Notes: generated from the letters alone by a model not told the origin. A DNA stretch of 64,000 nt from Oceanibaculum nanhaiense (GCF_002148795.1 NZ_MPOB01000002.1:372001-436000), one strand, 5' to 3'. Numbered from the stretch's first letter, positions 27,643-39,152 are shown. Program-made: numbers and translations.

Positions 27643-28419
27643 ATGTCTGGGACTGTCACGCCGTTGAAGCCGCGCAGCGTGCGCGATCAGGTCAGCGCCG
27701 GGGAATGGGATGCGCGGGTCGATCTGGCGGCCTGCTACCGGCTGGTGGCGCGGATGGGCTGGACGGACCTGATCTACACCCACATCTCGATGCGCGTGCC
27801 GGGGCCGGAGCATCATTTCCTGATCAACCCCTACGGGCTGATGTTCGACGAGGTGACGGCGTCCAGCCTGGTGAAGGTCGATCTCGACGGCAAGATCGTC
27901 ATGGATACGCCCTACAGCTTCAACCCGGCCGGCTTCACCATCCACAGCGCCGTGCATGCGGCGCGTGAGGATGCGATGTGCGTGCTGCACACCCACACCG
28001 CGGCCGGCATGGCGGTGGCGGCGCAGAAGGGCGGGCTGCTGCCGATCAGCCAGCACGCCATGCGCTTCCATGACCGGATTTCCTATCACGACTATGAAGG
28101 CATCGCGCTGGATCTCGACGAGCGCGAGCGGCTGGTCGCCGATCTGGGCGACACCTATGCCATGATCCTGCGCAATCACGGCCTGCTGACCTGCGGGCGC
28201 AGCGTCGCCGAGGCCTTCACCATCATGTTCTATCTGCAGAAGGCCTGCGAGGCGCAGATCGCCGCGATGTCGAGCGGCGCCGAGCTGGCCATGGTGCCGC
28301 CGGATGTGGCGGAGCATGCCGCCCAGCAGTTCGAGCGCGGCGGCGAGAAGAGCGCCAGCCGGCCCTGGCAGGCGTTGCTGCGTACGCTCGACCGGGAGGA
28401 TACGAGCTATCGCGACTGA
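27643..28419 (+). CDS. Class II aldolase/adducin family protein
   Basis: A 258-residue member of the fuculose-1-phosphate aldolase/adducin fold. The zinc-binding histidines lie in VLHTHTAAGMAV and in MILRNHGLLTCG; MGWTDLIYTHISMRVPG and FLINPYGLMFDEVTASSLV are the usual substrate-phosphate region. Bacterial members include aldolases, decarboxylases and epimerases, so the reaction is open. Long relatives of this type are often annotated only as class II aldolase. The ATG has GGAGAG upstream. It is 300 bp before a transport and amidohydrolase operon, and whether it belongs to that pathway is unclear. Confidence 0.85.
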   Translation: MSGTVTPLKPRSVRDQVSAGEWDARVDLAACYRLVARMGWTDLIYTHISMRVPGPEHHFLINPYGLMFDEVTASSLVKVDLDGKIVMDTPYSFNPAGFTIHSAVHAAREDAMCVLHTHTAAGMAVAAQKGGLLPISQHAMRFHDRISYHDYEGIALDLDERERLVADLGDTYAMILRNHGLLTCGRSVAEAFTIMFYLQKACEAQIAAMSSGAELAMVPPDVAEHAAQQFERGGEKSASRPWQALLRTLDREDTSYRD

Positions 28420-28718
28420 GTGGCGCGACTGACTGGCGCGGTTGGCCGGCCCGGCTGACTGGCGGATGGGCAGTTGACCGGCTTTTGGGCAGGCTGACGC
28501 CTCCGGCGCGCCACCTGAATGCCGGAAGCACCGCGCGGCGCTGCAGGCGATGTGTCATAACCTTCTGATTTAAAATGAATTTTCGGCCCGTGGCGATTAT
28601 TCGCGACAAAGATGCTGGGTGCCGCGCGAAACGGACCGGCTTTTGCGTAGTGGGTGCCCGGCCCGGCGGCGTTGAAAATTGGCGTTGAACACTGGCGTTG
28701 AATAGGGGATGGGGTGAG
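28420..28718. other. Non-coding gap before the amidohydrolase/ABC operon
   Basis: The gap of about 300 bp starts with degenerate GACTGGCG-like direct repeats at 28425-28465 and holds a lower-GC stretch near 28555-28610 where a promoter would fit. No gene, terminator with a T run or clear operator was recognised. Confidence 0.4.
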
Positions 28719-30350
28719 ATGGTGCTGCCGAAGGCAGATGTCGTTCTGAAGAACGGCAGGATTTTTCAGGGGCTTCAGGACGGTTTCGTGGAGGCCTTGG
28801 CGGTCTGGAAGGGCCGCGTGCTGGCCGCCGGCAAGAGTTCCGAGATCGAGGCGCTGGTCGGCCCCGCCACCAAGGTCATCGACCTTGCGGGCCGCTGCGC
28901 CACGCCCGGCATCAATGACGGCCACCAGCATCTGCTGCCGTTCGGCATGGGGCTGCGCCAGGTCGATCTGTCGGCCAGCCAGGTGAAGACGCTGGATGAG
29001 GTGCTGGCCCGCGTGAAGGCCTTCGTGGACAAGGCGAAGCCGGGCGAGTGGATCTTCGGCGGCCGCTACGACCATTTCCATCTGGACGTGAAGCGCCACC
29101 CGTTCCGCGAGGAGCTGGACAAGGTCTCGCCGAACAATCCGGTCTATATCAAGCGCACCTGCGGCCATATGGGCGTTGCCAATTCGATGGCGCTGAAGCT
29201 GGCCGGTATCGACGAGAAGACGCCGCAGCCGACCGGCGGCTTCATCGAGACGCAGAATGGCCGGCTGACCGGCCTGATGCAGGAACGCGCGCAGGAACTG
29301 GTCACCAGGGCGATGCCGCCGCTGCCGATCGCCGATCTGGTGCGCGGCATCGAGGAGGGCGGCAATGTGTTCCGCAGCTACGGCATCACCAGCGTGATGG
29401 ATGCCGGCGTCGGCCTAGTGCAGGGCTATGACCATTACCTGGCCTATCAGGAGGCGCGCCGCCAGCGCCGACTGCCGGTGCGGACCTACATGTCGCTGAC
29501 CGGCGGCCCGGCGGGCGTCATGGACAAGGCCTTCCCGCAGGGGCTGATGACCGGTGTCGGCGACGAATATCTGAAGGTCGGGTCGGTGAAGCTGTTCACC
29601 GATGGCAGCGCCGGCGGCAAGACGGCGGCGATGCGCCATCCCTACAAATGCTCCTGTGGCTCCATCGGCATCTTCATCTACAGCGATGGCGAACTGAACG
29701 ACTGGGTCGAGAAATACAACGCTCTCGGCTACCAGCTCTCCATCCACGCCATTGGCGATGCAGCCATCGACCAGGCGGTGAACGCGGTCGAGGCGGCGAA
29801 TGCGAAGAACCCGGTCGCCGGCAAGCGCCACCGGGTCGAGCATTGCGGCTTCACCACGCCGGACCAGATATCCGCGATGAAGCGCCTGGGCATGATCCCG
29901 GCGCCGCAGCCGATCTTCATCTACGAGTTCGGCGACCTCTATATCGAGGTGCTGGGCGAGGAACGGCCGGCGCAATCCTACCCGATGAAGGACTGGATCG
30001 CGGCCGGGCTGCACCCCATCGCCAGCTCAGATTCGCCGGTATCCGACTTCAATCCGATGAAAAATCTCTATGAGATGGTGACGCGCAAGACGGATCGCGG
30101 CACGGTGATGGGTGCGGATCAGTGCATCACCACCGAACAGGCGATCAGCGCGATGACCTATAATGGCGCCTATGGCAGTTTCTCGGAGCATGTGAAGGGC
30201 ACGCTGGCACCGGGCATGCTGGCCGACATCGCGGTGTTCGACCGCGACCTGTTCGCCGTAGCGCCAGAGGACATCCTGCCGGCGCTGGCCGATATCACCC
30301 TCATCGACGGCGAGATCGTTCACGACCGCAAGGGCGAGGTGTTGCAGTGA
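28719..30350 (+). CDS. Amidohydrolase family 3 protein (YtcJ-like)
   Basis: A 543-residue metal-dependent hydrolase of the Amidohydro_3/YtcJ group. The first metal motif is the H-x-H of INDGHQHLLPFG; HAIGDAAID and RVEHCGF supply later ligands, and SSDSPVSDFNPM carries the catalytic Asp. KLFTDGSAGGKTAAM is typical of the family. It cleaves an amide or related C-N bond of unknown substrate. The ATG at 28719 is used because an in-frame TTG further up has no ribosome-binding site. It is 27 bp before dppB-like genes, so it probably acts on the imported compound. Confidence 0.88.
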   Translation: MVLPKADVVLKNGRIFQGLQDGFVEALAVWKGRVLAAGKSSEIEALVGPATKVIDLAGRCATPGINDGHQHLLPFGMGLRQVDLSASQVKTLDEVLARVKAFVDKAKPGEWIFGGRYDHFHLDVKRHPFREELDKVSPNNPVYIKRTCGHMGVANSMALKLAGIDEKTPQPTGGFIETQNGRLTGLMQERAQELVTRAMPPLPIADLVRGIEEGGNVFRSYGITSVMDAGVGLVQGYDHYLAYQEARRQRRLPVRTYMSLTGGPAGVMDKAFPQGLMTGVGDEYLKVGSVKLFTDGSAGGKTAAMRHPYKCSCGSIGIFIYSDGELNDWVEKYNALGYQLSIHAIGDAAIDQAVNAVEAANAKNPVAGKRHRVEHCGFTTPDQISAMKRLGMIPAPQPIFIYEFGDLYIEVLGEERPAQSYPMKDWIAAGLHPIASSDSPVSDFNPMKNLYEMVTRKTDRGTVMGADQCITTEQAISAMTYNGAYGSFSEHVKGTLAPGMLADIAVFDRDLFAVAPEDILPALADITLIDGEIVHDRKGEVLQ

Positions 30351-30377
30351 CCGACCGGCACATGAAAGTCTGATCCG

Positions 30378-31319
30378 ATGTCACGACACATCGCCCACCG
30401 CCTGCTGATCTCCATTCCCGTGCTGTTCGGCGTGCTGCTGATCGGCTTCCTGCTGCTGCAGGTCGTCCCCACCGACCCGGCCACGGTGCTGGCCGGCCCG
30501 ACCGCGACCGCCGCCGATGTCGAGGCGCTGCGTGAATCGCTGGGGCTGAACGAGCCGCTCTGGTACCAGTTCGGGCTCTATATCTTCCGCGTGCTGCAGC
30601 TCGATCTCGGCCGCTCGATCATCAGCAATTCCACCGTGGTCAGCGAACTGGCCAACACGGTCGGCCCGACCGTCGAACTGATGCTCGCCAGCCTGATCTG
30701 GGCGGTGCCGCTGGGCATCCTGATGGGCACTGTGGCCGCCGTGCGCCGGGGCCGGGTGACCGACCGTATCGTCATGGCCTTTTCGGTCGCCGGCGTGTCG
30801 ATGCCGATCTTCTGGTTCGGGTTGATGCTGATCCAGTATGTCGGCTTCAAGATGGAGCTGCTGCCGTTCCAGGGCCGTGGCGGACCGCTGTGGTCGATCG
30901 ACGGGCTGCGCCATATCGCGCTGCCGGCGATCACGCTGGGCGGCGTGTTCATCGGCCCGGTCGCGCGCATGACCCGCACCTCGCTGCTGGAGGTGCTGAA
31001 CGCCGATTTCGTGCGCACCGCCCGCGCCAAGGGCGCGCCGGAGACCCGGGTGGTGGTGAAGCACGCGCTGCGCAACGCGCTGATCCCCATCGTCACGCTG
31101 GTCGGCTTGCAGATCGGCTTCCTGCTGGGTGGTGCTGTGGTGACCGAGACCATGTTCGCCTGGCCCGGCGTCGGCCGGCTGGCGGTCGGCGCCATCGTGT
31201 CCAGCGACTTCCCGCTGGCGCAGGGTGCCATCCTGCTGCTCGCGGTCTCTTTCCTGCTGGTGAACCTGATCGTGGACGTGCTGTATGCCTATCTCGACCC
31301 GCGCGTCGGGCGGAAATAG
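30378..31319 (+). CDS. dppB: Dpp/Opp-type ABC transporter permease 1
   Basis: A 313-residue inner-membrane permease with six helices. The first segment and the QVVPTDPATVLAGP loop are typical of DppB/OppB/GsiC, as is the EAA motif region RTARAKGAPETRVVVKHALRNALIPIVTLVG that contacts the ATPases. It pairs with the next gene product. In this cluster the load is probably a hydantoin, an N-carbamoyl amino acid or a related amide rather than a dipeptide; this is inferred from the hydrolases around it. Confidence 0.9.
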   Translation: MSRHIAHRLLISIPVLFGVLLIGFLLLQVVPTDPATVLAGPTATAADVEALRESLGLNEPLWYQFGLYIFRVLQLDLGRSIISNSTVVSELANTVGPTVELMLASLIWAVPLGILMGTVAAVRRGRVTDRIVMAFSVAGVSMPIFWFGLMLIQYVGFKMELLPFQGRGGPLWSIDGLRHIALPAITLGGVFIGPVARMTRTSLLEVLNADFVRTARAKGAPETRVVVKHALRNALIPIVTLVGLQIGFLLGGAVVTETMFAWPGVGRLAVGAIVSSDFPLAQGAILLLAVSFLLVNLIVDVLYAYLDPRVGRK

Positions 31320-31331
31320 GGGGCGACGAGA

Positions 31332-32228
31332 ATGACCGACGCAACCCAGACCCTGTCGCCCGCTGCCGCCCCCGGGCCGGCCAGCACCCAGACGATCAAG
31401 CGGCTGTCGGCCTGGCAGCGCCTGCTGCGCGACAAGCCGGCGGTGATTGCCGGGACGTTCCTGCTGCTGGTGGTGCTGGCGGCGATCTTCGCGCCCTATC
31501 TGACGCCGTTCGATCCCTACGACACCAACATGCGGGTGCGGCTGCGCCCGCCCGGCGGCGACTATCTGCTGGGCACCGACGCGCAGGGCCGCGATATGGT
31601 GACGCGGCTGCTCTACGGCATCCGCACGACGCTGCTGATCGGCTTCTGCGGCGTCATGCTGGGCGGGACGATCGGCGCGGTGATGGGCATCGTGGCGGCG
31701 TTCTACAAGCGCCTCGACAACCTCATCATGCGGGTGGTGGACGTGCTGCTGTCCTTCCCATCGATCCTGTTCGGTCTGGCCATCGCCGCCGTGCTGGGGG
31801 CGGGCATCACCAGCCTGATCATCGCCCTGACCATCGCTGCCGTGCCAACCGTGGCGCGCATTGCCCGCGGTGCCGCCACCGTGGTCATGCAGAATGAGTA
31901 TATGGAGGCGGGCCGCGCCATCGGCCTGTCGGACTGGACGCTGATCTGGCGCTATCTGGCGCTGAACTGCCTGTCGGCGATCTTCGTGTACCTCACCCTG
32001 CAGTTCGGCCAGACCATCCTGCTGGGGGCGGCGCTCAGCTTCCTGGGGCTGGGCGCGCAGCCGCCGACGGCGGAGCTGGGCACGATGGCCGCCGAGGGGC
32101 GCAATTTTCTGTTCTTCGCACCGCATGTCTCGACCATTCCAAGCTTCGCGATCTTCCTGATCGTGCTGGCCTTCAATGTGTTGGGCGATGCGTTGCGCGA
32201 CGTCCTCGATCCGCGGATGAGGCAATAA
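31332..32228 (+). CDS. dppC: Dpp/Opp-type ABC transporter permease 2
   Basis: A 298-residue DppC/OppC-type permease. The N-terminal cytoplasmic stretch ends in WQRLLRDKPAVIAGTFLLLVVLAAIF; LLGTDAQGRDMVTRLLYGIRTTLLIGF and the EAA loop EYMEAGRAIGLSDWTLIWRYLALNCL follow, all standard for the family. It begins 12 nt after the first permease gene and completes the channel. Confidence 0.9.
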   Translation: MTDATQTLSPAAAPGPASTQTIKRLSAWQRLLRDKPAVIAGTFLLLVVLAAIFAPYLTPFDPYDTNMRVRLRPPGGDYLLGTDAQGRDMVTRLLYGIRTTLLIGFCGVMLGGTIGAVMGIVAAFYKRLDNLIMRVVDVLLSFPSILFGLAIAAVLGAGITSLIIALTIAAVPTVARIARGAATVVMQNEYMEAGRAIGLSDWTLIWRYLALNCLSAIFVYLTLQFGQTILLGAALSFLGLGAQPPTAELGTMAAEGRNFLFFAPHVSTIPSFAIFLIVLAFNVLGDALRDVLDPRMRQ

Positions 32229-32302
32229 AGCCGCGACGGGGAGACGAAGGCCCGCCGCCGGCGGGGCTGGCGAAAGCCAAACATGAGAACGAGGAGGCTT
32301 AG

Positions 32303-33889
32303 ATGAAGTTACGGAACACAGTTTGGATGGCGGCGGGCGTTGCCGTCGCGGCGGCGACGGGGTTCGCTGCCCCGGCGATGGCGCAGAAGGAAATCTCGAT
32401 CATCCGGACCATCGATACGGACCGCTACGATCCGCATCGCTCCACCGCCCGTTCGGCGGCGGAAATCCTGTTCATGGTCGGCGATACGCTGGTCGCGCTG
32501 GACTATGACCTGAAGACCGTGAAGCCGGGCCTGGCGAAGAGCTGGACGGTCTCGGAGGATGGCAAGACCTACACCTTCAACCTGAAGGAAGGCGTGAAGT
32601 TCTGCTCCGGCAAGGAATTCACCGCGCAGGACGTGGTGGACACCATCAACCGCTGGCGCGATCCGGCCACCAAGGGCGTCGTCACCTGGCGCGCCGGCCC
32701 GGTCAAGGAAGTCCGCGCCAAGGACAAGCTGACGGTCGAGTACGAGCTGACCAAGCCGTATTCGGAACTGCTGTTCCAGATGACGCAGCACTTCCACACC
32801 ATCATCAATGTCGATCAGGTGAAGAAGCTTGGCGACGATTTCGGTGTGAAGGGTCTGGATACCACCGGCCCGTTCTGCTTCGACAGCTGGGAACCGCGCA
32901 ACCAGACCGTGCTGACCAAGCACAAGGGCTATAACTGGGGCCCGGACTTCTATAAGAACAAGGAAGCCCAGGTCGATAAGATCACCTGGAAGATCGTGCC
33001 GGAAGAGAGCACCCGCGTCGCCTCGCTGCAGACCGGCCAGGCCGATGCCAGCCAGTATGTGCCCTACTGGTCGCTCGATCAGTTCAAGGCCAACTCCAAG
33101 ATGTCGGTGACCCAGGCCGAGGCCTATTTCTGGACCTACTTCATGGGCTTCAAGATCACCCGCGAGCTGATGGGTGACGTGCGCGTCCGCCAGGCGATGA
33201 ACCTGGCCGTCGATGTCGAGGCGATCACCGATGCGGTGACCTTCGGCTATGCCACCCCGGCCAACACCTACATCTCGCCGGAAGTGCTGGACTTCGACAA
33301 GTCGGTGAAGACCGACACCTACAGCTATGACCCGGCCAAGGCAGCAGCCCTGCTGGACGAGGCTGGCTGGAAGCTGGGCGGTGACGGGTTCCGCTACAAG
33401 GACGGCAAGAAGCTGGCCCCGCTGGTCTATGGCTTCACCGACACCTGGCGCCAGATCGTCGAGGCGGTGCAGGGCGACCTGCGCAAGGTCGGCATCGACC
33501 TGCAGATCCAGCTGTTCGACGCCACCGTCGTCTGGGGCAAGCTGGCGACGCAGGAGTTCGACATCTTCACCATGTCGTTCCCCTATGTCTCCACCGGCGA
33601 TGCGATGAACCTGTATTTCCGCTCGGCCAACATGCCGACTCCGAACCGCGTCAACTGGGACGACAAGGAGACCGACGCGCTGCTGGAGGCGGGTTCCTCC
33701 GCGCTGACCGACAAGGCGCGTGCCGAGGCCTTCGGCAAGGTGCTGCACAAGGTGCATGACGCCGCCGTGTGGATCCCGCTCTACCACGAGCCGCTGTACA
33801 CCGTTGCCGGCGCGAAGATGCAGCCGGTGCGTGCGCACGGCATCTATGGTGCCGGTTTCTACAAGGGCATCGACCTCGCCCTGAAGTAA
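32303..33889 (+). CDS. dppA: ABC transporter solute-binding protein, family 5 (DppA/OppA type)
   Basis: A 528-residue extracytoplasmic binding protein. A Sec signal peptide ends near AMAQ (residue 28). The family 5 signature is visible as LAKSWTVSEDGKTYTFNLKEGVKFCSGKEFTAQDVVDTINRW, with VRVRQAMNLAVDVEAITDAVTFG in the second lobe. Family 5 proteins bind peptides, nickel, opines and many amides, so the ligand is inferred from neighbours. GAGGAGG lies before the ATG. A strong stem-loop with a T run follows the gene, separating it from the rest of the operon. Confidence 0.92.
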   Translation: MKLRNTVWMAAGVAVAAATGFAAPAMAQKEISIIRTIDTDRYDPHRSTARSAAEILFMVGDTLVALDYDLKTVKPGLAKSWTVSEDGKTYTFNLKEGVKFCSGKEFTAQDVVDTINRWRDPATKGVVTWRAGPVKEVRAKDKLTVEYELTKPYSELLFQMTQHFHTIINVDQVKKLGDDFGVKGLDTTGPFCFDSWEPRNQTVLTKHKGYNWGPDFYKNKEAQVDKITWKIVPEESTRVASLQTGQADASQYVPYWSLDQFKANSKMSVTQAEAYFWTYFMGFKITRELMGDVRVRQAMNLAVDVEAITDAVTFGYATPANTYISPEVLDFDKSVKTDTYSYDPAKAAALLDEAGWKLGGDGFRYKDGKKLAPLVYGFTDTWRQIVEAVQGDLRKVGIDLQIQLFDATVVWGKLATQEFDIFTMSFPYVSTGDAMNLYFRSANMPTPNRVNWDDKETDALLEAGSSALTDKARAEAFGKVLHKVHDAAVWIPLYHEPLYTVAGAKMQPVRAHGIYGAGFYKGIDLALK

Positions 33890-33896
33890 TCGCGAA

Positions 33897-33953
33897 CCGT
33901 CCGGGCGTGTCACCTTGGGACATATCCTGGGGCACGCCCGGACGGGCCTTTTT
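33897..33953 (+). terminator. Rho-independent terminator/attenuator after the binding-protein gene
   Basis: CCGTCCGGGCGTG at 33897-33909 pairs perfectly with CACGCCCGGACGG at 33933-33945, followed by GCCTTTTT. It is the most classical terminator in the window. Genes of the same apparent pathway continue 50 bp later, so it may allow partial read-through or be followed by a new promoter. Confidence 0.85.
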
Positions 33954-34003
33954 CGAGAAGTGATTCGTTAGAAAATTTACGACTAAACGGGGATGGACGG
34001 ATT

Positions 34004-35475
34004 ATGCAGACGATTGTGATCCGCAACGCCGACTACGTGATTGCCTGGGACGAGGCGTCGGGCAGCCATGCCTATCTGGAAGGTGCTGACGTCGCCTTCC
34101 AGGGCAACCAGTTCAGCTTCGTCGGCAAGGGCTATGCCGGCGCCGCCGATCGGGAGATCGACGGGCGCGGCCTGATGCTGATGCCAGGCCTCGTGAACAT
34201 CCATTCCCACCCGACCTCTGAGCCCGGCAACAAAGGCCTGCTGGAGGAGCTGGGCAGCCCGCGCCTTGGCCAGTCCTCGCTGTATGAATTCATGCCGGTG
34301 TTCCGGCTCGACCCGAATGCGGCGCGCGCGGCCAGCATGGTGGCGATGAGCGAGCTGCTGAAAAGCGGCGTCACCACCATCACCGACCTGTCCGGCGCGC
34401 GCGAAGGCTGGGCTGATGACATGGCCTCGACCGGCATGCGCGCGGTGCTGTGCCCGATGTACCGTTCCGCCGCCTGGACCACGAAGGATGGCCATTCGGT
34501 CGAATATCAGTGGGACGAGGCCGCTGGCAAGCAGGCCATGCAGCGCGCGCTGGATGTTGTCGATGCGGCGGCGAAGCATCCGTCCGGTCGCATTTCCGGC
34601 ATGCTGGGGCCGTCGCAGATCGACACCTGCACCGCCGATCTGATCCGCGACAGCTATGACGCAGCCGCCGAGCGCGGCATTGCCGTGCAGCTGCATGCGG
34701 CGCAGAGCGTGGTCGAGTTCAACGAGATCACCCGCCGCCACGGCAAGACGCCGATCGAATGGCTGGACTCGCTGGGCGTGCTGGGGCCGCAGATGATCAT
34801 CGGCCATGGCATCTTCCTGAACGATCATCCCTGGCTGCACTGGCCGCAGGCCGACGATTTCGCGTTGCTGGCGGGCTCCGGCGCCTCGGTCGCGCACTGT
34901 CCGACCGTGTTCTCGCGCCGCGGCATCGCGCTGAACTGGGTGCACCGCTATGTGAAGGCCGGCATCAATCTGGGTCTCGGCACCGACACCTTCCCGCACA
35001 ACATGATCGACGAGATGCGCATGGCCTGCCTGGCCGCGCGCATCCTGAAGGGCGACTTCACCGGCGCCTCCACCGCGGAAGTGTTCATGGCCGCCACGGT
35101 GGGCGGGGCGACGGCGCTGAAGAAGCCGGATATCGGCCGCGTCGCGGTCGGCATGAAGGCCGACTTCTCGCTGGTCGATCTGTCGCATCCCTATATGCAG
35201 CCGCTGCGCGAGCCGCTGCGCAGCCTGATCTATTCGACCTCCGACCGGGCCGTGCGCGACGTCTATGTCGATGGCCAGCAGGTGGTCAGCGACGGCAAGG
35301 TTCTGACCATCGATATCGAGGCCGCCATCGAAACCCTGCGCGAGGCGCAGGCCCGTACCATCGCCACCGTGTCCGAACGCGACTGGGCCAAGCGCCAGGT
35401 CGAGGACATGTCGCCGATGGTGTTCCCCGTCAAATCCGCCCTGTCCAGCCCGCAGCCGGTGATCAAGAGCGCCTG

Positions 35476-35476
<1 letters not shown>
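34004..35476 (+). CDS. Amidohydrolase / chlorohydrolase-deaminase family protein
   Basis: A 490-residue amidohydrolase of the cytosine-deaminase/TrzN-AtzB/SsnA type. The first metal motif is [14 protein letters not shown], then [12 protein letters not shown] with a ligand His, [13 protein letters not shown] with the catalytic His, and [17 protein letters not shown] with the catalytic Asp. Members deaminate or dechlorinate heterocycles and related ring or guanidino compounds; this one's substrate is unknown. Its stop shares one base with the next gene's start, which ties it to the transporter ATPases. Its presence suggests that the imported compound is a heterocycle. Confidence 0.87.
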
Positions 35477-36504
<1,028 letters not shown>

Positions 36505-36512
36505 GGCGCGAG

Positions 36513-37634
36513 ATGAACGAGCAGAGCACTCCCGGCGCCCGCAAGGCGATCCTGAAAGTCGAACGGCTGGTGAAGCATTTCCCGATCACCAAGGGAATCG
36601 TGCTGCAGAGCCAGGTCGGCGCCGTGAAGGCGGTCGATGATGTCAGCTTCCATATCAATGAGGGCGAGACGCTGGCCGTGGTCGGGGAATCGGGCTGCGG
36701 CAAATCGACGACCGGCCGCCTGATCATGCGGCTGATCGAGCCGACCTCGGGCAGCGTCGAATTCGACGGCACCGACATCACCACCCTGAAGGGGCGAGAG
36801 ATGCGGATGATCCGCCGGCAGATCCAGATCATCTTCCAGGATCCCTATGCGTCGCTGAATCCGCGCATGACGGTCGGCGACATCATCGCTGAGCCGCTGG
36901 AAGTGCACGGCATCGCGCACGGCAAGGAAAAGCGCGCGCGGGTCGAGGAATTGCTGAAGGTCGTCGGCCTGTCGCCCTGGCACATGGTGCGCTATCCGCA
37001 CGAATTCTCCGGCGGCCAGCGCCAGCGCATCGGCGTCGCCCGCGCGCTCGCCGTGAATCCGAAGCTGATCGTGTGCGACGAGCCGGTCTCGGCGCTGGAC
37101 GTGTCGATTCAGGCGCAGGTGGTGAATCTGCTGCAGGATCTGCAGACCCAGTTCGGCCTCGCTTACATGTTCATCGCCCATGATCTGGCGGTGGTGAAGC
37201 ACATCGCCGACCGGGTCGCGGTCATGTATCTCGGCAAGATCGTCGAACTGGCGGACAAGAAGACGCTCTACGATTCGCCGCGCCATCCCTACACCCAGGC
37301 GCTGCTGTCGGCGATCCCGGTGCCCGACCCGTCGGTGAAGCCGGAGCGCATGCTGCTGGATGGCGACGTACCCAGCCCGATCAACCCGCCGTCCGGCTGC
37401 CGCTTCCACACCCGCTGTCCGCATGCGCGCGAGCGCTGCAAAGTCGAGGATCCGGCCTTCCTGGATATCGGCGGCGGGCATCAGGTGGCCTGCCATTTCT
37501 GGAACGAGATCGAGGTGCCGAAGGCGGTGAAGGCAATCAAGGCCGGCAACGCGTCGGACCATTATCTGCCGCGGCTGGAAGCCTATCGCAAGGCGACCGA
37601 GAAGATGAAGGCGGCCGCCGAGAAGGCCGGCTGA
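36513..37634 (+). CDS. dppF: Dpp/Opp-type ABC transporter ATPase 2
   Basis: A 373-residue subunit with Walker A GESGCGKS, signature [14 protein letters not shown], Walker [13 protein letters not shown] and switch region IAHDLAVV. The C-terminal segment has [14 protein letters not shown], again a possible cluster site. It is longer than typical DppF by a lysine-rich tail of about 40 residues after the Cys motif. It starts 8 nt after the first ATPase gene and completes a five-part importer. Confidence 0.92.
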   Translation: MNEQSTPGARKAILKVERLVKHFPITKGIVLQSQVGAVKAVDDVSFHINEGETLAVVGESGCGKSTTGRLIMRLIEPTSGSVEFDGTDITTLKGREMRMIRRQIQIIFQDPYASLNPRMTVGDIIAEPLEVHGIAHGKEKRARVEELLKVVGLSPWHMVRYPHEFSGGQRQRIGVARALAVNPKLIVCDEPVSALDVSIQAQVVNLLQDLQTQFGLAYMFIAHDLAVVKHIADRVAVMYLGKIVELADKKTLYDSPRHPYTQALLSAIPVPDPSVKPERMLLDGDVPSPINPPSGCRFHTRCPHARERCKVEDPAFLDIGGGHQVACHFWNEIEVPKAVKAIKAGNASDHYLPRLEAYRKATEKMKAAAEKAG

Positions 37635-37672
37635 CATAAAGGCGACGCATAAAGGCGACAGGGGAGGCGAGG

Positions 37673-39136
37673 ATGGCTGATTTCGACCTGGTGATCCGTG
37701 GCGGGACCGTCGTCACGGCCTCCGACACGGTGGTCTGCGATGTCGGCGTGAAGGACGGCGTGATCGTCGCGCTGGGCAGCAGCCTGGCGAAGGGCGCGCG
37801 TGAGATCGACGCCACCGGCAAGCTGGTGCTGCCCGGCGGCATCGACAGCCATGTCCATGTCGATCAGCTCTCCTCCAGCGGCGCCTATACCGCCGACACT
37901 TTCCTGTCCGGCACGCGTTCGGCGATGTGCGGCGGCACCACCGGCATCATCCCCTTCGCCGCCCAGTACAAGGGCCAGAGCCTGCGCCAGACGGTCGAGG
38001 ATTATCACGCCAAGGCCGATGGCCAGGCGATGACCGACTATGCCTTCCACCTGATCATCTCCGACCCGACGGAGAGCGTCATCGGGCAGGAGCTGCCGGC
38101 CCTCATCAAGGACGGCTATACCTCCTTCAAGATCTACCTGACCTATGACGCGCTGAAGCTAAACGACCGGCAGTTCCTGGAAGTGCTGGCCGCAGCCCGC
38201 CGCGAGGGCGCCATGGTCATGGTGCATGCCGAGAACCACGACATGATCGCCTGGCTGTCGGAAAAGCTGCTGGAATTCGGCCATACCGCGCCGAAATTCC
38301 ACCGCGTCGCGCATGCCAACATCGCCGAAGGCGAGGCGACCAACCGCGCCATCGCGCTGGCGGAGCTGGTGGACCAGCCGATCCTGATGGTGCATGTCTC
38401 GGCGAAGGAGGCCATCGATCGTATCCGCGAGGCCAAGGCGCGCGGCGTGAAAGTGTTCGCCGAGACCTGCCCGCAATATCTGTTCCTGACCGAGGATGAT
38501 CTCGACAAGGACGGGTTCGAGGGTGCCAAATGTATGTGCTCGCCGCCGCCGCGCGACAAGGCGAACCAGGAATTTGTCTGGCAGGGGCTGGCTGATGGCA
38601 CGTTCGACGTGTTCTCCTCCGACCATGCGCCCTACCGCTATGACAGCCCGACCGGCAAGCGCGTCGGCGGCGCCGATACCAGCTTCAAGAAGGTGGCGAA
38701 CGGCGTGCCGGGGCTGGAAATCCGCATGCCGATGCTGTTCAGCGCCGGCGTGCTGACCGGGCGCATCGACATCAACAAGTTCGTCGCACTCTGCTGCACC
38801 AACCCGGCCAAGATGTACGGCCTCTACCCGCGCAAGGGCACCATCGCGGTCGGCGCCGATGCCGATATCGCGATCTGGGACGCGGAAAAGAAGGTCACCA
38901 TCTCCATCGACATGCTGCATGACGATATGGACTACACCCCCTATGAGGGGCATGAGGTGACCGGCTGGCCGATCATCAGCATGGTGCGCGGCACCATCGT
39001 CTGGAACGATGGCGAGGTTCTCGCCAAACCCGGCGACGGCAAATTCCTGCGCTGCGACGTGCCCGCCACCGCGCGGCCGCGCGGCACCAGCGTTCACGGC
39101 TTCAACCCGACTTCGGGCGACTACATCAAGTTCTGA
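37673..39136 (+). CDS. hyuA: Dihydropyrimidinase / D-hydantoinase
   Basis: A 487-residue cyclic amidase. The first metal ligands are in GGIDSHVHVDQ; the carbamylated bridging lysine is expected in GYTSFKIYLTYD; further ligands lie in VMVHAENHDMI and MVHVSAKEAIDRI; and the catalytic Asp is in FSSDHAPYRYD. It opens 5-substituted hydantoins or dihydropyrimidines to N-carbamoyl amino acids. The adjacent D-carbamoylase gene supports hydantoin over pyrimidine breakdown, although the two activities overlap in this family. The symbol follows hydantoin-utilisation usage and is tentative. Confidence 0.9.
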   Translation: MADFDLVIRGGTVVTASDTVVCDVGVKDGVIVALGSSLAKGAREIDATGKLVLPGGIDSHVHVDQLSSSGAYTADTFLSGTRSAMCGGTTGIIPFAAQYKGQSLRQTVEDYHAKADGQAMTDYAFHLIISDPTESVIGQELPALIKDGYTSFKIYLTYDALKLNDRQFLEVLAAARREGAMVMVHAENHDMIAWLSEKLLEFGHTAPKFHRVAHANIAEGEATNRAIALAELVDQPILMVHVSAKEAIDRIREAKARGVKVFAETCPQYLFLTEDDLDKDGFEGAKCMCSPPPRDKANQEFVWQGLADGTFDVFSSDHAPYRYDSPTGKRVGGADTSFKKVANGVPGLEIRMPMLFSAGVLTGRIDINKFVALCCTNPAKMYGLYPRKGTIAVGADADIAIWDAEKKVTISIDMLHDDMDYTPYEGHEVTGWPIISMVRGTIVWNDGEVLAKPGDGKFLRCDVPATARPRGTSVHGFNPTSGDYIKF

Positions 39137-39152
39137 CAGAGGATATAAGAAA

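Noticed and set aside
28420-28718. GACTGGCG-like repeats as a possible attachment site
   Set aside because: Degenerate, irregularly spaced and not linked to an integrase or tRNA.
30381-32225. Long minus-strand open frame opposite the two Dpp-type permease genes
   Set aside because: Low-complexity Arg/Gln/His/Asp composition; the plus strand encodes two clear permeases with EAA loops.
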